A DNA stretch of 64,000 nucleotides from Ochrobactrum sp. CM-21-5 (GTDB lineage Bacteria > Pseudomonadota > Alphaproteobacteria > Rhizobiales > Rhizobiaceae), in assembly GCF_014253075.1 (NCBI RefSeq), contig NZ_JACLZJ010000003.1:434001-498000 (forward strand), written 5' to 3'. A program made the translations under genes and the position numbers. Shown one piece after another: positions 26,007 through 35,597 of the stretch (position 1 is its first letter; each line of letters starts with the position of its first letter). A model generated the notes under the pieces. That model was given only the letters and a program-made list of their open reading frames with translations. It did not search any database and was not told the origin of the DNA.

Positions 26007-26966
26007 ATGAACAGCTTCAAGCCCAACCGCCTTTCGCCTGCCCGTCTCACGGATGACGCGGTGACACCGGAACATGTTTATCTGCGCCGGCGCGAATTCA
26101 TGCTCGGCGCGGGTGCGCTGGCTGCAACCGGCTTCGCGTCTTCCGCATTTGCGGATCCGCTCAAAGCTGCGGCATCCGCCTATACCGTCGATGAAAAGCT
26201 GACGCCCAAGGATGCTATCACGACCTACAACAACTTCTACGAATTCGGCACCGACAAAAGCGATCCTTCGGCCAACTCCGGCAGTTACAAACCGTTGCCA
26301 TGGAAGCTGGAAATCGACGGCCTGGTGAAACAGCCCAAAGAATTCGACGTGCGGGATTTGATCGCAAGGATGCCGCTTGAAGAACGCGTCTACCGGATGC
26401 GCTGCGTCGAAGCGTGGTCGATGGTCATTCCGTGGATCGGCTTTCCGCTTTCAAGCCTCCTATCGCAGGTCGAGCCGCTCGGCTCCGCAAAATACATTGC
26501 CTTCACCGGGGTCGTTCGCCCGGAAGAAATGCCCGGCCAAACCGGCCTGTTTCAAGTGCTTGACTGGCCCTATGTCGAGGGCTTGCGCCTCGATGAAGCC
26601 ATGCATCCGCTCACCATCCTCTCGGTCGGCTTGTACGGGGAAACACTGCCCAATGCCAACGGTGCGCCGATCCGGCTCGTCGTGCCGTGGAAATATGGCT
26701 TCAAAGGCATCAAGGCCATCACGAAGATCAGTTTCGTGGAGAAACAACCGCCCACCTCATGGAATCTACAGGCAGCCAACGAATATGGTTTTTACGCCAA
26801 TGTGAACCCCGCTGTAGACCATCCGCGCTGGAGTCAGGCAACCGAACGGCGCATCGGCGAAGGCAGCTTCTTCGGCTCCAGCCGGCGTCCAACGCTTCCT
26901 TTCAACGGTTACGCCGAGGAAGTCGCATCGTTATATGCAGGAATGGATCTGAAGGTGAATTATTGA
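26007..26966 (+). CDS. msrP: Protein-methionine-sulfoxide reductase catalytic subunit MsrP (YedY)
   Basis: MsrP is a periplasmic molybdopterin enzyme that repairs oxidised methionines in envelope proteins. The 319-residue protein has a twin-arginine signal ([17 protein letters not shown]), the molybdenum-ligand Cys in [15 protein letters not shown] (about residue 132) and the oxidoreductase molybdopterin-binding fold, with [13 protein letters not shown] near the C-terminus. It is followed after one base by msrQ, the usual pair. Confidence 0.96.
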   Translation: MNSFKPNRLSPARLTDDAVTPEHVYLRRREFMLGAGALAATGFASSAFADPLKAAASAYTVDEKLTPKDAITTYNNFYEFGTDKSDPSANSGSYKPLPWKLEIDGLVKQPKEFDVRDLIARMPLEERVYRMRCVEAWSMVIPWIGFPLSSLLSQVEPLGSAKYIAFTGVVRPEEMPGQTGLFQVLDWPYVEGLRLDEAMHPLTILSVGLYGETLPNANGAPIRLVVPWKYGFKGIKAITKISFVEKQPPTSWNLQAANEYGFYANVNPAVDHPRWSQATERRIGEGSFFGSSRRPTLPFNGYAEEVASLYAGMDLKVNY

Positions 26967-26967
26967 G

Positions 26968-27630
26968 ATGGCGGCTGCAATCGAAGCAGGCAAGAAGAAG
27001 TCGATGCGGCGCGGTGAGTGGAAAATCTGGCTGCTTTATGCAGCAGGTTTCGTCCCGGCGGTATGGACCTTCTATCTCGGCGCAACGGGCGATCTTGGCG
27101 CCGATCCCGTCAAGACCTTCGAACATACGCTGGGGCTTTGGGCGCTACGTTTCCTGATTCTCACCCTGCTCGTCACGCCGATCCGCGACATGACCGGAAT
27201 CGGTCTTCTGCGCTATCGCCGTGCGCTGGGTCTTCTGGCCTTCTATTATGCGCTGATGCACTTCGCCACATATATGGTGCTCGATCAGGCACTCAACTTT
27301 CCCGCCATCGTCGCCGATATCATCGAGCGGCCTTTCATCACCATCGGCATGGTAAGCCTGACACTTCTGGTGCCGCTGGCGCTGACGTCCAACAACTGGT
27401 CGATCCGCAAACTGGGGCGGCGCTGGAACTCGCTGCACAAGCTGGTTTATGTGGCGATTGCGGGCGGCGCGATCCACTTCATCATGTCGGTGAAAAGCTG
27501 GCCCGCCGAGCCTGTGATTTATGCGGCCATTGTTACAGCTCTTCTCCTGTGGCGTCTGGTGCGTCCTCACGCCCGCAATCGCAAGCCTGCCCCACGCCCA
27601 CGCGGCGAAGCCGTCGCATTGAAGAAATAA
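26968..27630 (+). CDS. msrQ: Protein-methionine-sulfoxide reductase heme-binding subunit MsrQ (YedZ)
   Basis: MsrQ is an inner-membrane heme b protein that passes electrons from the quinone pool to MsrP. The 220-residue protein has six membrane helices with conserved histidines in YALMHFATYMV, NSLHKLVYVAIAGGAIHF, the expected heme ligands. It starts one base after the msrP stop, so the two are translationally coupled. Confidence 0.95.
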   Translation: MAAAIEAGKKKSMRRGEWKIWLLYAAGFVPAVWTFYLGATGDLGADPVKTFEHTLGLWALRFLILTLLVTPIRDMTGIGLLRYRRALGLLAFYYALMHFATYMVLDQALNFPAIVADIIERPFITIGMVSLTLLVPLALTSNNWSIRKLGRRWNSLHKLVYVAIAGGAIHFIMSVKSWPAEPVIYAAIVTALLLWRLVRPHARNRKPAPRPRGEAVALKK

Positions 27631-27679
27631 GTCTTTCTTCATCTTCATATTTTTGCAGCCTCTAACATGACTAGATAAT

Positions 27680-27708
27680 TGTCATGGCTCGCAGGATAGG
27701 CCATGACA
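27680..27708. repeat. Inverted repeat downstream of msrQ
   Basis: TGTCATGGC (27680-27688) mirrors GCCATGACA (27700-27708) with an 11-base loop, and extra CATGA and TCATG half-copies lie on both sides. It could stop msrQ transcription, but no T-run follows, or it could be a binding site. Confidence 0.45.
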
Positions 27709-27750
27709 TAGTGATGCAAATCATGTCAGTATCGCCGGGATTTCCACAAT

Positions 27751-27810
27751 CAGAGTAATTCCGGCAAAAGTGAAAACCCGTTTTGCCTCTGGAATTGCGT
27801 AAAATACTAA
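27751..27810. repeat. Brucellaceae-type palindromic intergenic repeat, copy 3 (short form)
   Basis: A hairpin is formed by AATTCC then GGCAAAA on the left, and TTTTGCC then GGAATT on the right, around AGTGAAAACCCG. The core matches the elements at 3212, 12869 and 29725, but the TTAGAGC half is missing. Confidence 0.6.
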
Positions 27811-27837
27811 AATGACGCTGCCACAGGCGAATACGGA

Positions 27838-28839
27838 ATGTACATGGCTTCTTTCTTCAAATCGGCGCCCGTCCGCATTGTAGGCAAGTTCATCTTCACA
27901 TTATTCGTCCTTATCTTTGCGATCTGGGCCAGTTTCGCCATGTGGTATCAGTTGCCCTTCGGCGATGCCGTACGCGGATCGCTCATTGCGCTCTGGCTTG
28001 CAATCGCGCTTAGCGTTATCGTCGGAGAAAGACATTATAGCTGTTGGCGCAGGCGGCTGTTCTTCTGTCTTCTCGCTCTCGCCTTGCTCGGCGCATGGGC
28101 GACAGTCCGCCCTTCCCTCAACCGTATCTGGGCACCCGACGTCGCCCGCACAGTTACAGGCAAAATCGATGGCAATATCGTAACACTATCGAATATCCGT
28201 GATTTCATCTGGCGCACGTCTGAAGATTTCACGCCCGACTGGAAGGAAGAAACCTACGACTTGAACAAGCTCATGACGGTCGATGTCTATCTTTCCTATT
28301 GGTCGGGTCCAGCCATTGCGCATACGCTTTTATCGTTCGGCTTTGACGACCAGCGCCATGTGGTCTTTTCGGGAGAAATTCGCCGGGAGCATCATGAAGT
28401 CTATTCCTCCATTGCAGGTTTCTTCCGCGAATATGAACTGGCAATGATCGCCGCCGAGGAACGCGACATCATCTATCTGCGCAGCAATATCCGCAAGGAG
28501 AATATCTATCGCTACCGGGTAAAGCTCCCGCCAGCAGCTGCGAAAGAGCTGTTTCTTTCTTACGTAAAACTTGGCAACGAACTGGCTGAGACGCCGAAGT
28601 TCTACAACACGCTGATCACCAACTGCACAACGATCATCTATCATATGGCGCGGTTGCTCGATCCGACCTTCCCGTTCGATTATCGTATATTGCTGTCAGG
28701 TTACCTGCCAGGCTACCTCTACGACCATGGCTGGATTGAGGATGATGGCACGTTGGAAGAAGTACGCGCCCGCGCTTCCATAGACGCGAAAGCCGAAGCT
28801 GGTGGACGTGACGGCTATTCACAACGCATCCGCGAATAA
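27838..28839 (+). CDS. DUF4105 membrane protein
   Basis: The 333-residue protein has three membrane helices in residues 12-90. A soluble, presumably periplasmic, domain follows with the DUF4105 (Lnb N-terminal-like) signature: FGFDDQRHVVFSGEIRREH, a FFREYELAMIAAEERD stretch and YNTLITNCTTIIYHM, whose Asn-Cys-Thr is the likely catalytic region of this papain/NlpC-like fold. Lnb-type proteins are implicated in lipoprotein acylation in some bacteria; the role here is unproven. The ATG at 27838 or the second ATG at 27844 may be used. A bidirectional hairpin follows. Confidence 0.8.
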   Translation: MYMASFFKSAPVRIVGKFIFTLFVLIFAIWASFAMWYQLPFGDAVRGSLIALWLAIALSVIVGERHYSCWRRRLFFCLLALALLGAWATVRPSLNRIWAPDVARTVTGKIDGNIVTLSNIRDFIWRTSEDFTPDWKEETYDLNKLMTVDVYLSYWSGPAIAHTLLSFGFDDQRHVVFSGEIRREHHEVYSSIAGFFREYELAMIAAEERDIIYLRSNIRKENIYRYRVKLPPAAAKELFLSYVKLGNELAETPKFYNTLITNCTTIIYHMARLLDPTFPFDYRILLSGYLPGYLYDHGWIEDDGTLEEVRARASIDAKAEAGGRDGYSQRIRE

Positions 28840-28843
28840 CAAA

Positions 28844-28871
28844 CCCCGCCGAAGAAACGTCTTCGACGGGG
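28844..28871. terminator. Terminator between DUF4105 and ridA-like genes
   Basis: An 11-bp stem with one mismatch (28844-28854 with 28861-28871) lies between convergent stop codons. On the minus strand it is followed by TTTGTT, so it mainly serves the RidA-like gene. Confidence 0.75.
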
Positions 28872-28892
28872 TGTTCATGACGTGAAAATCTA

Positions 28893-29237
28893 TCAGACCG
28901 CAGCGGTGATGATAATTTCAACCTTGTAGTCCGGCGTTGCAAGCGCAGCTTCGCCGGTTGCGCGTGCTGGCGTGTGGGCCGGATCGACCCATGCATCCCA
29001 GACAGCGTTCATTTCGGCGAAGTCCTTCATGTCAGCAAGCCAGATAATGGCCTGAAGGATCTTGGTCTTGTCCGAGCTGACTTCCTTGAGCAGGCGGTCT
29101 ACTTCAGCCAGGACAGCCTTGGTCTGGTCAGTGACACTGGCACCTGGATTACCCACCTGACCGGCGAGATAAACGGTGTTGCCGTGAACGACGGCCTGGC
29201 TCATGCGCGGACCGACTTCGATGCGACGGATGCTCAT
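28893..29237 (-). CDS. RidA-family protein (reactive-enamine deaminase type)
   Basis: The 114-residue protein is a YjgF/YER057c/UK114-fold trimer subunit. It has VYLAGQVG, DMKDFAEMNAVWDAW and PARATGEAALATPDYKVEI, with the conserved Arg of PARATG that binds the substrate carboxylate. RidA hydrolyses reactive 2-aminoacrylate and related enamines. It differs from canonical RidA in its IRRIEVGPRMSQAV start, so it belongs to one of the other Rid subgroups. It appears to be a single-gene unit. Confidence 0.9.
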   Translation of the reverse strand: MSIRRIEVGPRMSQAVVHGNTVYLAGQVGNPGASVTDQTKAVLAEVDRLLKEVSSDKTKILQAIIWLADMKDFAEMNAVWDAWVDPAHTPARATGEAALATPDYKVEIIITAAV

Positions 29238-29422
29238 GGTGAACTCCTCTCAATGTTGCTCTCGGGCTGCCGCGAAAACGGCCCCGCATTTGAAAATGTT
29301 GCGCATCCTTATTAAAGGCCCAGCATGCTTTGGCAATGATTCTTCATTCTTTTGGGCCCATATTCCGATGGAAAAGAACTGCCGCAAGCGACCTGAATGT
29401 TAAAGACGGGCAGGCTGCGGCA

Positions 29423-29451
29423 TTGACTCCCAACGGAGCTGTCCCTATAAG
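29423..29451 (+). promoter_or_regulatory. Sigma-70-type promoter of the rpmH operon
   Basis: TTGACT (29423-29428) and TATAAG (29446-29451) are separated by exactly 17 bases, an almost ideal housekeeping promoter. A leader of about 115 bases runs to rpmH; the rest of 29238-29422 shows nothing clear. Confidence 0.7.
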
Positions 29452-29571
29452 CCGCACCACGTTCGCCCGCGCGGGTTAACGGATGGCTTATGTTGTCCGC
29501 CTGCAACGGAAAGAACCAGCTCCTGTTTATCAGACAGATTAAGAAGGGCCGCACACCGCGGTATTAAATAA

Positions 29572-29706
29572 ATGAAGCGCACTTATCAGCCATCCAAGAT
29601 CGTCCGCAAGCGTCGTCACGGTTTCCGTGCGCGCATGGCAACCACAGGCGGCCGCAAGGTTCTCGCCGCTCGTCGCGCACGCGGGCGCAAGCGGCTTTCC
29701 GCTTGA
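29572..29706 (+). CDS. rpmH: 50S ribosomal protein L34
   Basis: The 44-residue frame starts [20 protein letters not shown] and ends [12 protein letters not shown], which is L34 from end to end. It sits in the conserved rpmH-rnpA-yidC order, about 100 bases before rnpA, and has an ideal promoter upstream. Confidence 0.98.
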   Translation: MKRTYQPSKIVRKRRHGFRARMATTGGRKVLAARRARGRKRLSA

Positions 29707-29724
29707 TTTTTTCACGCGCGGCCA

Positions 29725-29785
29725 AAGCATGTCCAGCAAAATTCGAAACCGGTTTTGTACCCGGACATGCGACAAAGCAAAAAGC
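29725..29785. repeat. Brucellaceae-type palindromic intergenic repeat, copy 4, inside the rpmH-rnpA operon
   Basis: GCATGTCC (29727-29734) mirrors GGACATGC (29763-29770) around AGCAAAATTCGAAACCGG and TTTTGT, then GACAAAGCAAAAAG. It shares its core with the elements at 3212, 12869 and 27751. It lies between rpmH and rnpA, so it is transcribed and could act as an RNA hairpin. Confidence 0.7.
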
Positions 29786-29804
29786 CGACGCGGTGAATGA
29801 GAAA

Positions 29805-30230
29805 ATGAAAAAGCAGAAACAAATACTCCGCCTTCGCAAGAGAGCGGAGTTTTTGTCTGTGAGAAACGGTGAAAAGCGACGTGGTCCATTGTTTTTGATG
29901 GAAGTCCGCCAGCGGACCGACGAAGAATCCGCCACTGCCAAGATTGGCGATAAACCGCGGGCAGGTTTCACCGTCACCAAGAAAAACGGCAACGCCGTGA
30001 TACGCAATCGCATTCGCCGCAGGCTGAAAGAAGCGGTTCGTTGTCACGCAGGGCGTGACATGGCGCCTTCGACCGACTATGTGATCGTAGCGCGCGAGCA
30101 AGCTCTCACTGCGCCCTTTTCGCGACTGACCGAAGAACTCTCCCGCCGCATCAAGGCCACGGGCGAACGGCGGGGCGAAGGGAAACGCCGAACGGAAAGA
30201 CCGGAATCAGGACCCGTCAATGGAAAATAA
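29805..30230 (+). CDS. rnpA: Ribonuclease P protein component
   Basis: RnpA is the protein cofactor of RNase P, which trims the 5' ends of tRNA precursors. The 141-residue protein starts [19 protein letters not shown] and has the RNR-type motif [17 protein letters not shown] that binds the RNA. The frame stays open upstream to 29703, but that part is the palindromic repeat, so the ATG at 29805 is used. A GTG at 29793 is an alternative. It overlaps yidC by 11 bases. Confidence 0.95.
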   Translation: MKKQKQILRLRKRAEFLSVRNGEKRRGPLFLMEVRQRTDEESATAKIGDKPRAGFTVTKKNGNAVIRNRIRRRLKEAVRCHAGRDMAPSTDYVIVAREQALTAPFSRLTEELSRRIKATGERRGEGKRRTERPESGPVNGK

Positions 30231-32043
30231 ACGCAATTTCTTCATCACCATTGCCCTGTCCATCCTCATATTGACGCTGTGGCAAGTGTTTTATCTGGGT
30301 CCGAAAACGGAAGCCCAGCGGGAGCAGGCGCGCATTGAGGAGCAGCAGCAAAGGGCACAACAACAGGCAACCCAGGGTACCCAATCGGGCGACACCCCGC
30401 AGATGCCCAATGCTTCCGGCACGATTCCCGGCCATGGCGACGCCGCTGCCAGCGGCGGCACGCTGACCCGTGAAGCCGCTGTAGCAAAGACCAAGCGCAT
30501 CGCCATCGACACGCCTTCTCTGCGTGGTTCGATCAACCTAACCGGCGCACGTCTCGACGATCTCTATCTCAAGAAGTACCACGAGACCGTCGATAATAAT
30601 TCCCCTGAAATCGAGCTGCTCGCGCCATCCGGGCTGCGGCAGGGCTATTTCGTTGAACTGGGCTTTACCGGCAATGAAACGACCGGCGCGGTTCCGGGGC
30701 CGAGCACTGTCTGGAGCGTTGAAGGCAACGATAACCTCACGCCGTCCACCCCGGTTACGCTGACCTATACCAACGAGAAGAACATCACGTTCAAGCGCGT
30801 CATTTCGGTTGACGAGGCTTACATGTTCACCGTTGAAGACACGATTACAAACAATACCGGCGCTCCGGTCTCGCTTGCTTCCTATGGCCGCGTAACCCGC
30901 TTCAACCAGCCCGAACATGCCAGCGCGACCTATGTGCTGCATGAAGGCCTGATCGGCGTCATGGGTCAGGATGGCCTGCAGGAAATCAAATATTCCAAGG
31001 TCGAGGACGACAAGGACATTTCCTTCAAGGACGTATCGGGCGGCTGGGTCGGCATCACCGACAAATACTGGGCCGCAACGCTCGTCCCGCCGCAGAACGA
31101 AAAGTTCACCGCCCGCTTCTCGCATTTTACGGACAACACGCCACGTTATCAGTCCGATTTCCTCGGCGCTCCGATGACCATTGCCGATGGCCAGTCGCAG
31201 ACGCTGCAGAACCACGTTTTCGCAGGTGCCAAGGTCGTTTCCGACATCAAGAACTATGAAGAAAAGCTTGGCATCAAGCAGTTCGAACTTCTGATCGACT
31301 GGGGCTGGTTCTACTTCATCACCAAACCGATGTTCTACCTCATCGACTGGATTTACAAATTCTCCGGCAATTTCGGCGTGGCCATTCTGGTTGTCACTGT
31401 TTTGCTCAAGGGTCTATTCTTCCCACTCGCCAACAAGTCGTACAAGTCGATGGCGCGCATGAAGCTGGTGCAGCCGAAGCTCACTGAAATCCGCGAAAAA
31501 TACGCAGAAGACAAGGTGAAGCAGCAGCAGGCCATGATGCAGCTTTATAAGGAAGAAAAGATTAACCCGCTGGCGGGCTGCTGGCCGGTGCTGGTACAGA
31601 TTCCGGTATTCTTCGCGCTCTACAAGGTGCTGTACGTCACCATTGAAATGCGCCACGCGCCTTTCTTCGGCTGGATTCACGACCTCGCAGCGCCTGATCC
31701 GACCTCGATCTTCAACCTGTTCGGTCTTCTGCCGTTTGCCGTTCCGGCCTTCCTGATGATCGGTGTGTGGCCGCTTCTGATGGGTATCACCATGTTCCTG
31801 CAAATGCGCATGAACCCGACGCCTCCAGACCCTACACAGGCGGCGATCTTCACCTGGATGCCAATCATCTTCACCTTCATGCTGGCCTCGTTCCCGGCCG
31901 GTCTGGTGATCTATTGGGCATGGAACAACCTGCTCTCGATCACCCAGCAAGGCATCATCATGAAGCGACAGGGCGTCAAGATCGAGCTCTTCGACAATCT
32001 GAAGAGCCTGTTCAAACGAAAGCCGACCGAAGCGAAGAAATAA
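30220..32043 (+). CDS. yidC: Membrane protein insertase YidC
   Basis: YidC inserts and folds inner-membrane proteins, alone or with SecYEG. The 607-residue protein has an N-terminal anchor ([20 protein letters not shown]), a Gln-rich linker, a large periplasmic domain (residues 90-340) and the conserved insertase core with [34 protein letters not shown] and the last helices ending in LPEW-like [13 protein letters not shown]. It overlaps rnpA and is closed by a strong terminator. Confidence 0.97.
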   Translation: MENKRNFFITIALSILILTLWQVFYLGPKTEAQREQARIEEQQQRAQQQATQGTQSGDTPQMPNASGTIPGHGDAAASGGTLTREAAVAKTKRIAIDTPSLRGSINLTGARLDDLYLKKYHETVDNNSPEIELLAPSGLRQGYFVELGFTGNETTGAVPGPSTVWSVEGNDNLTPSTPVTLTYTNEKNITFKRVISVDEAYMFTVEDTITNNTGAPVSLASYGRVTRFNQPEHASATYVLHEGLIGVMGQDGLQEIKYSKVEDDKDISFKDVSGGWVGITDKYWAATLVPPQNEKFTARFSHFTDNTPRYQSDFLGAPMTIADGQSQTLQNHVFAGAKVVSDIKNYEEKLGIKQFELLIDWGWFYFITKPMFYLIDWIYKFSGNFGVAILVVTVLLKGLFFPLANKSYKSMARMKLVQPKLTEIREKYAEDKVKQQQAMMQLYKEEKINPLAGCWPVLVQIPVFFALYKVLYVTIEMRHAPFFGWIHDLAAPDPTSIFNLFGLLPFAVPAFLMIGVWPLLMGITMFLQMRMNPTPPDPTQAAIFTWMPIIFTFMLASFPAGLVIYWAWNNLLSITQQGIIMKRQGVKIELFDNLKSLFKRKPTEAKK

Positions 32044-32058
32044 TACGACCTAACAAAG

Positions 32059-32080
32059 CCCCGCTTCGGCGGGGTTTTTT
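32059..32080 (+). terminator. Intrinsic terminator after yidC
   Basis: CCCCGC-TTCG-GCGGGG followed by six Ts, 15 bases after the yidC stop. It ends the rpmH-rnpA-yidC unit and implies a separate promoter for engB. Confidence 0.96.
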
Positions 32081-32130
32081 GTGCCCATATGGGCATGGCG
32101 GTTGACAATGGGGGGCATAACATTGATGCG

Positions 32131-32148
32131 TATATTCAACAGAATATA
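32131..32148. promoter_or_regulatory. Perfect inverted repeat upstream of engB
   Basis: TATATTC and GAATATA (7 bp each) flank AACA, 19 bases before the preferred engB start. A TTGACA at 32102 might be a -35 box, but no well-spaced -10 box is visible. Confidence 0.45.
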
Positions 32149-32166
32149 CCCACCGGGACAGAAACA

Positions 32167-32889
32167 TTGAGCGAGCAGGACAAAAAACAGGCGGCTACCT
32201 ATGCCGCCCAGAAGGCCGTAGATGCAGAAAAAGCCGCCCAGGCGGCGCTGGTCGAGGAAGGCCGCCTGCTCTTCAAGAAATCGTGGATTTTCATCCGCGG
32301 CGTACCTTCAATGCAATTTCTGCCACCGGAAGGCCCGTCTGAGATCGCCTTCGCCGGGCGCTCCAACGTCGGCAAATCGTCGCTTATCAATGCGCTTGTA
32401 GGCAAAAAAGGCCTTGCTCGCACATCCAATACACCCGGCCGCACGCAGGAACTCAACTATTTCGTACCGGATGGTTATTCCGGCGAAAATGGTGATCTAC
32501 CGCCGCTGGCGCTTGTTGACATGCCCGGCTACGGTTTTGCCGAAGCGCCGAAATCGCAAGTCGATGCATGGACCCGTCTGGTGTTCGATTATCTGCGCGG
32601 ACGCACCACGCTGAAACGTGTCTATGTGCTGATCGATTCACGCCACGGCATCAAGAAGAATGACGCGGAAGTGCTGGACCTCCTCGACAAAGCGGCCGTC
32701 TCCTACCAGATCGTGTTGACCAAAATCGACAAGATCAAGCTCGCAGGCGTACCGCGGCTCTTGGAGGAAACCCACAAACTAACCATACGTCGCGCTGCCT
32801 GTTTCCCCGGCATCATCACCACATCCTCGGAAAAAGGGCTGGGTCTGGATGAATTGAGAGCGGCGATCGCCCTCGTCGCCAAACAATAG
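32167..32889 (+). CDS. engB: Ribosome-biogenesis GTP-binding protein EngB (YihA/YsxC)
   Basis: EngB is a GTPase needed for cell division and 50S assembly. It has [14 protein letters not shown] (G1), [11 protein letters not shown] (G2), DMPGYGF (G3), LTKIDK (G4) and TSSEKG (G5). I start it at the TTG at 32167 (LSEQDKKQ..), giving 240 residues, because that matches the usual length and leaves room for a promoter after the yidC terminator. The open frame reaches back to 32089, inside the terminator region. argB follows after 88 bases. Confidence 0.92.
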   Translation: MSEQDKKQAATYAAQKAVDAEKAAQAALVEEGRLLFKKSWIFIRGVPSMQFLPPEGPSEIAFAGRSNVGKSSLINALVGKKGLARTSNTPGRTQELNYFVPDGYSGENGDLPPLALVDMPGYGFAEAPKSQVDAWTRLVFDYLRGRTTLKRVYVLIDSRHGIKKNDAEVLDLLDKAAVSYQIVLTKIDKIKLAGVPRLLEETHKLTIRRAACFPGIITTSSEKGLGLDELRAAIALVAKQ

Positions 32890-32977
32890 CACGCCATCAA
32901 TTCATCGGTTTCACAACCCGTCAAACTGGTCTATGAAACTGTAATTTTTTGCCCTGTCGCCAGCCATGGAGCCCGCG

Positions 32978-33868
32978 ATGACGACACTTGAAAACCCAGA
33001 AATGCAAGCACAACTCTTGTCCGCCGCCCTGCCCTATATGCAGCGTTACGAGAACAAGCACGTCGTTGTGAAATACGGCGGTCACGCCATGGGCAATCCG
33101 GAATTGGGCAAGGCTTTCGCGCGTGATATCGCACTTTTGAAGCAGTCGGGCATCAATCCCATCGTCGTTCATGGCGGTGGTCCGCAGATTCAAGCCATGC
33201 TTACCAAGCTCGGCATTGAATCGCGTTTCGAAGGCGGCTTGCGCGTCACCGACGAAAAGACCGTCGAAGTGGTGGAAATGGTGCTTGCCGGCTCCATCAA
33301 CAAGGAGATCGTCGCCCTCATCAACGCCGAGGGTGAATGGGCGATCGGCCTCTGCGGCAAAGACGGCAACATGGTTTTCGCCCAGAAGGCGCACAAGACC
33401 ATCGTTGACCCGGATTCCAACATCGAAAAAGCGCTCGACCTCGGCTTTGTCGGTGAACCGGCTGAAGTGGACCGTACTCTCCTCGACCTTCTCGCGCGCT
33501 CCGAAATGATCCCGGTCATCGCACCAGTCGCACCGGGCCGTGACGGACATACCTATAACATCAATGCCGACACGTTTGCGGGCGCCATTGCAGGCGCGCT
33601 CGCCGCAACACGCCTGCTGTTCCTCACAGACGTTCCCGGTGTTCTCGACAAGGACAAGAACCTGATCAAGGAACTGTCCGTGGCCGACGCGCATGCGCTC
33701 ATCAAGGACGGCACAATTTCCGGCGGCATGATCCCGAAAGTCGAAACCTGCATCGACGCGATCCGGCGCGGCGTGGAAGGCGTCGTCATCCTCAACGGCA
33801 AGACGCCGCATTCCGTGCTGCTTGAACTATTCACTGAACATGGTGCCGGCACGCTGATCGTGCCATAA
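32978..33868 (+). CDS. argB: Acetylglutamate kinase
   Basis: ArgB phosphorylates N-acetyl-L-glutamate, the second step of arginine synthesis. The 296-residue amino-acid-kinase protein has [23 protein letters not shown], the [10 protein letters not shown] turn and [25 protein letters not shown]. The last is the C-terminal region that in arginine-sensitive enzymes binds the feedback inhibitor. The ATG at 32978 has GGAG 8 bases upstream. A terminator follows. Confidence 0.97.
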   Translation: MTTLENPEMQAQLLSAALPYMQRYENKHVVVKYGGHAMGNPELGKAFARDIALLKQSGINPIVVHGGGPQIQAMLTKLGIESRFEGGLRVTDEKTVEVVEMVLAGSINKEIVALINAEGEWAIGLCGKDGNMVFAQKAHKTIVDPDSNIEKALDLGFVGEPAEVDRTLLDLLARSEMIPVIAPVAPGRDGHTYNINADTFAGAIAGALAATRLLFLTDVPGVLDKDKNLIKELSVADAHALIKDGTISGGMIPKVETCIDAIRRGVEGVVILNGKTPHSVLLELFTEHGAGTLIVP

Positions 33869-33902
33869 TGAAAAGAAGCACGCTGGTCGTCTTCTGAAAT
33901 AG

Positions 33903-33923
33903 GCCGCCTTCGGGCGGCTTTTT
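33903..33923 (+). terminator. Intrinsic terminator after argB
   Basis: GCCGCC-TTCG-GGCGGC followed by five Ts, 34 bases after the argB stop codon. Confidence 0.95.
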
Positions 33924-33963
33924 GCTGCCTCGCATTCCGCACCACTTCGTGACATAAAGACCC

Positions 33964-34668
33964 ATGACCTACAATATCGATGCTCCTGCCTTCGCCCACG
34001 TCACCGATTGGGTGTTCGATCTAGACAACACGCTCTACCCGCACGCCACCAATCTGTTCTCGCAGATCGACGTGAAGATGACGAGCTATGTAGAGAAACT
34101 TCTCAATCTGCCGCGTACAGAAGCGCGCAAGATCCAGAAACAGTTCTATCTGGAATATGGCACGACGCTGAAAGGCCTGATGGAGTGCCACAAAATCGAC
34201 CCCGACGATTTTTTGCGAAAGGTCCACGACATCGATTATACATGGCTGAAGCCCGATCCGGCTCTCGGTGAAGCCATCAAGGCGCTTCCCGGACGGCGCT
34301 TCATCTTCACGAATGGCGACCGGGGCCACGCCGAACGCGCGGCGCGGCAGCTCGGCATTCTCGACAATTTCGACGATATATTCGACATCGTCGCGGCAGG
34401 TCTGACGCCCAAGCCGGAACGGATTACTTACGATCGTTTTCTCGGTGCCTTTGGCATTGATGCCGGCAAAGCGGTCATGTTCGAGGATCTGGCGCGCAAC
34501 CTCGTCGTGCCGAAGGCTCTCGGCATGAAGACCGTACTGGTCGTTCCGAACAACTTTGAGCCAACATTCTCGGAAATATGGGAAAGCGATCCGGAGTTCA
34601 CCGATCAGGTGGATTATGTGACGGATAATCTGACCCAATTTCTGGAACAAATCATTGCAGAGCGATAG
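33964..34668 (+). CDS. Pyrimidine 5'-nucleotidase-like HAD hydrolase
   Basis: The 234-residue protein carries HAD motifs FDLDNTLYPHATNLF (motif I), FTNGDRGHAERAARQLG (motif II), a Lys in AGLTPKPERITYDRF (motif III) and VMFEDLARNLVVPKALGM (motif IV). This is the pattern of SDT1/Phm8-type nucleotidases that dephosphorylate UMP and CMP. The ATG at 33964 begins MTYNIDAPAFAHVTDWVFDL, as in rhizobial relatives. The downstream DUF817 gene overlaps it by 14 bases. Confidence 0.88.
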   Translation: MTYNIDAPAFAHVTDWVFDLDNTLYPHATNLFSQIDVKMTSYVEKLLNLPRTEARKIQKQFYLEYGTTLKGLMECHKIDPDDFLRKVHDIDYTWLKPDPALGEAIKALPGRRFIFTNGDRGHAERAARQLGILDNFDDIFDIVAAGLTPKPERITYDRFLGAFGIDAGKAVMFEDLARNLVVPKALGMKTVLVVPNNFEPTFSEIWESDPEFTDQVDYVTDNLTQFLEQIIAER

Positions 34669-35593
34669 GCATTTTACTGGTTTAGAAAAGCGCATCGATG
34701 AGGTGGCCCACCGCCTCATCGACAATCTTCCTCGCCACCGCATCACCGATGCAGTGGTCGAATTCCTGGTCTTCGGACTGAAACAGGCATGGGCCTGTCT
34801 TTTTGGCGGCGCGATGCTGGGGCTGATCATCCTCACACGCTTGCTGTGGCCGGAAGGTGGTGCGGGTTTTATCACCCGCTATGATTTCCTGTTCCTGTCC
34901 GCCCTCACCGTCCAGCTTGCCATGCTGGTTTTCAAGCTGGAGGCATGGGAGGAGGCTAAGGTCATCCTCATATTTCACGTCGTCGGCACGGCGATGGAAG
35001 TCTTCAAGACCCATGCAGGATCATGGATCTATCCGGAAGAAAACTTCTTCCGGATCGGTGGCGTGCCACTGTTTTCGGGCTTCATGTATGCCGCGGTGGG
35101 TTCCTATATGGCGCGCATCAACCGCATTTTCGATATAAGGCTGAACCATTATCCGCCGCTTTGGACGACGATTGTTCTGGCCGCTGCCATCTATATCAAT
35201 TTCTTTACACATCATTTCGTCTGGGATGTCCGTTGGCTGCTGTTTGCGGCCACTGTCGCATTGTTCTGGCGCACGACCATGCATTACCGTGTATTTCGCT
35301 TCCGGCACAAAATGCCGTTGCTCGTCGCTTTCCTTCTTACCTCTCTCTTCATCTGGATCGCCGAAAACATCGGTACATGGTCGAAGGCCTGGCTTTATCC
35401 GAACCAACACGACGCATGGGTGCCGGTTTCGCTCGGCAAGCTTGGCTCCTGGTATCTCCTGATGATTATCTCGGTCGTTCTGGTGACACTTGTGCATCGA
35501 CCTCGTCGTTATGAGGCAGACGGTGAAACAGATGAAGCACGAAAAGAAACGCCCGACTTGCTTGAAGCCGGGCGCGTCAAGGAAACGATCTGA
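34655..35593 (+). CDS. DUF817 integral membrane protein
   Basis: The 312-residue protein has about eight membrane helices and matches the DUF817 family pattern: FGLKQAWACLFGG, YDFLFLSALTVQLAML, HVVGTAMEVFKTHAGSWIYP, GGVPLFSGFMYAAVGSYMAR and FIWIAENIGTWSKAWLYP. No function is known to me. The TTG at 34655 lies inside the nucleotidase gene (14-base overlap), with GGAAC upstream, which suggests coupled translation. The C-terminal 40 residues are charged and cytoplasmic. Confidence 0.85.
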   Translation: MQSDRHFTGLEKRIDEVAHRLIDNLPRHRITDAVVEFLVFGLKQAWACLFGGAMLGLIILTRLLWPEGGAGFITRYDFLFLSALTVQLAMLVFKLEAWEEAKVILIFHVVGTAMEVFKTHAGSWIYPEENFFRIGGVPLFSGFMYAAVGSYMARINRIFDIRLNHYPPLWTTIVLAAAIYINFFTHHFVWDVRWLLFAATVALFWRTTMHYRVFRFRHKMPLLVAFLLTSLFIWIAENIGTWSKAWLYPNQHDAWVPVSLGKLGSWYLLMIISVVLVTLVHRPRRYEADGETDEARKETPDLLEAGRVKETI

Positions 35594-35597
35594 AGGG

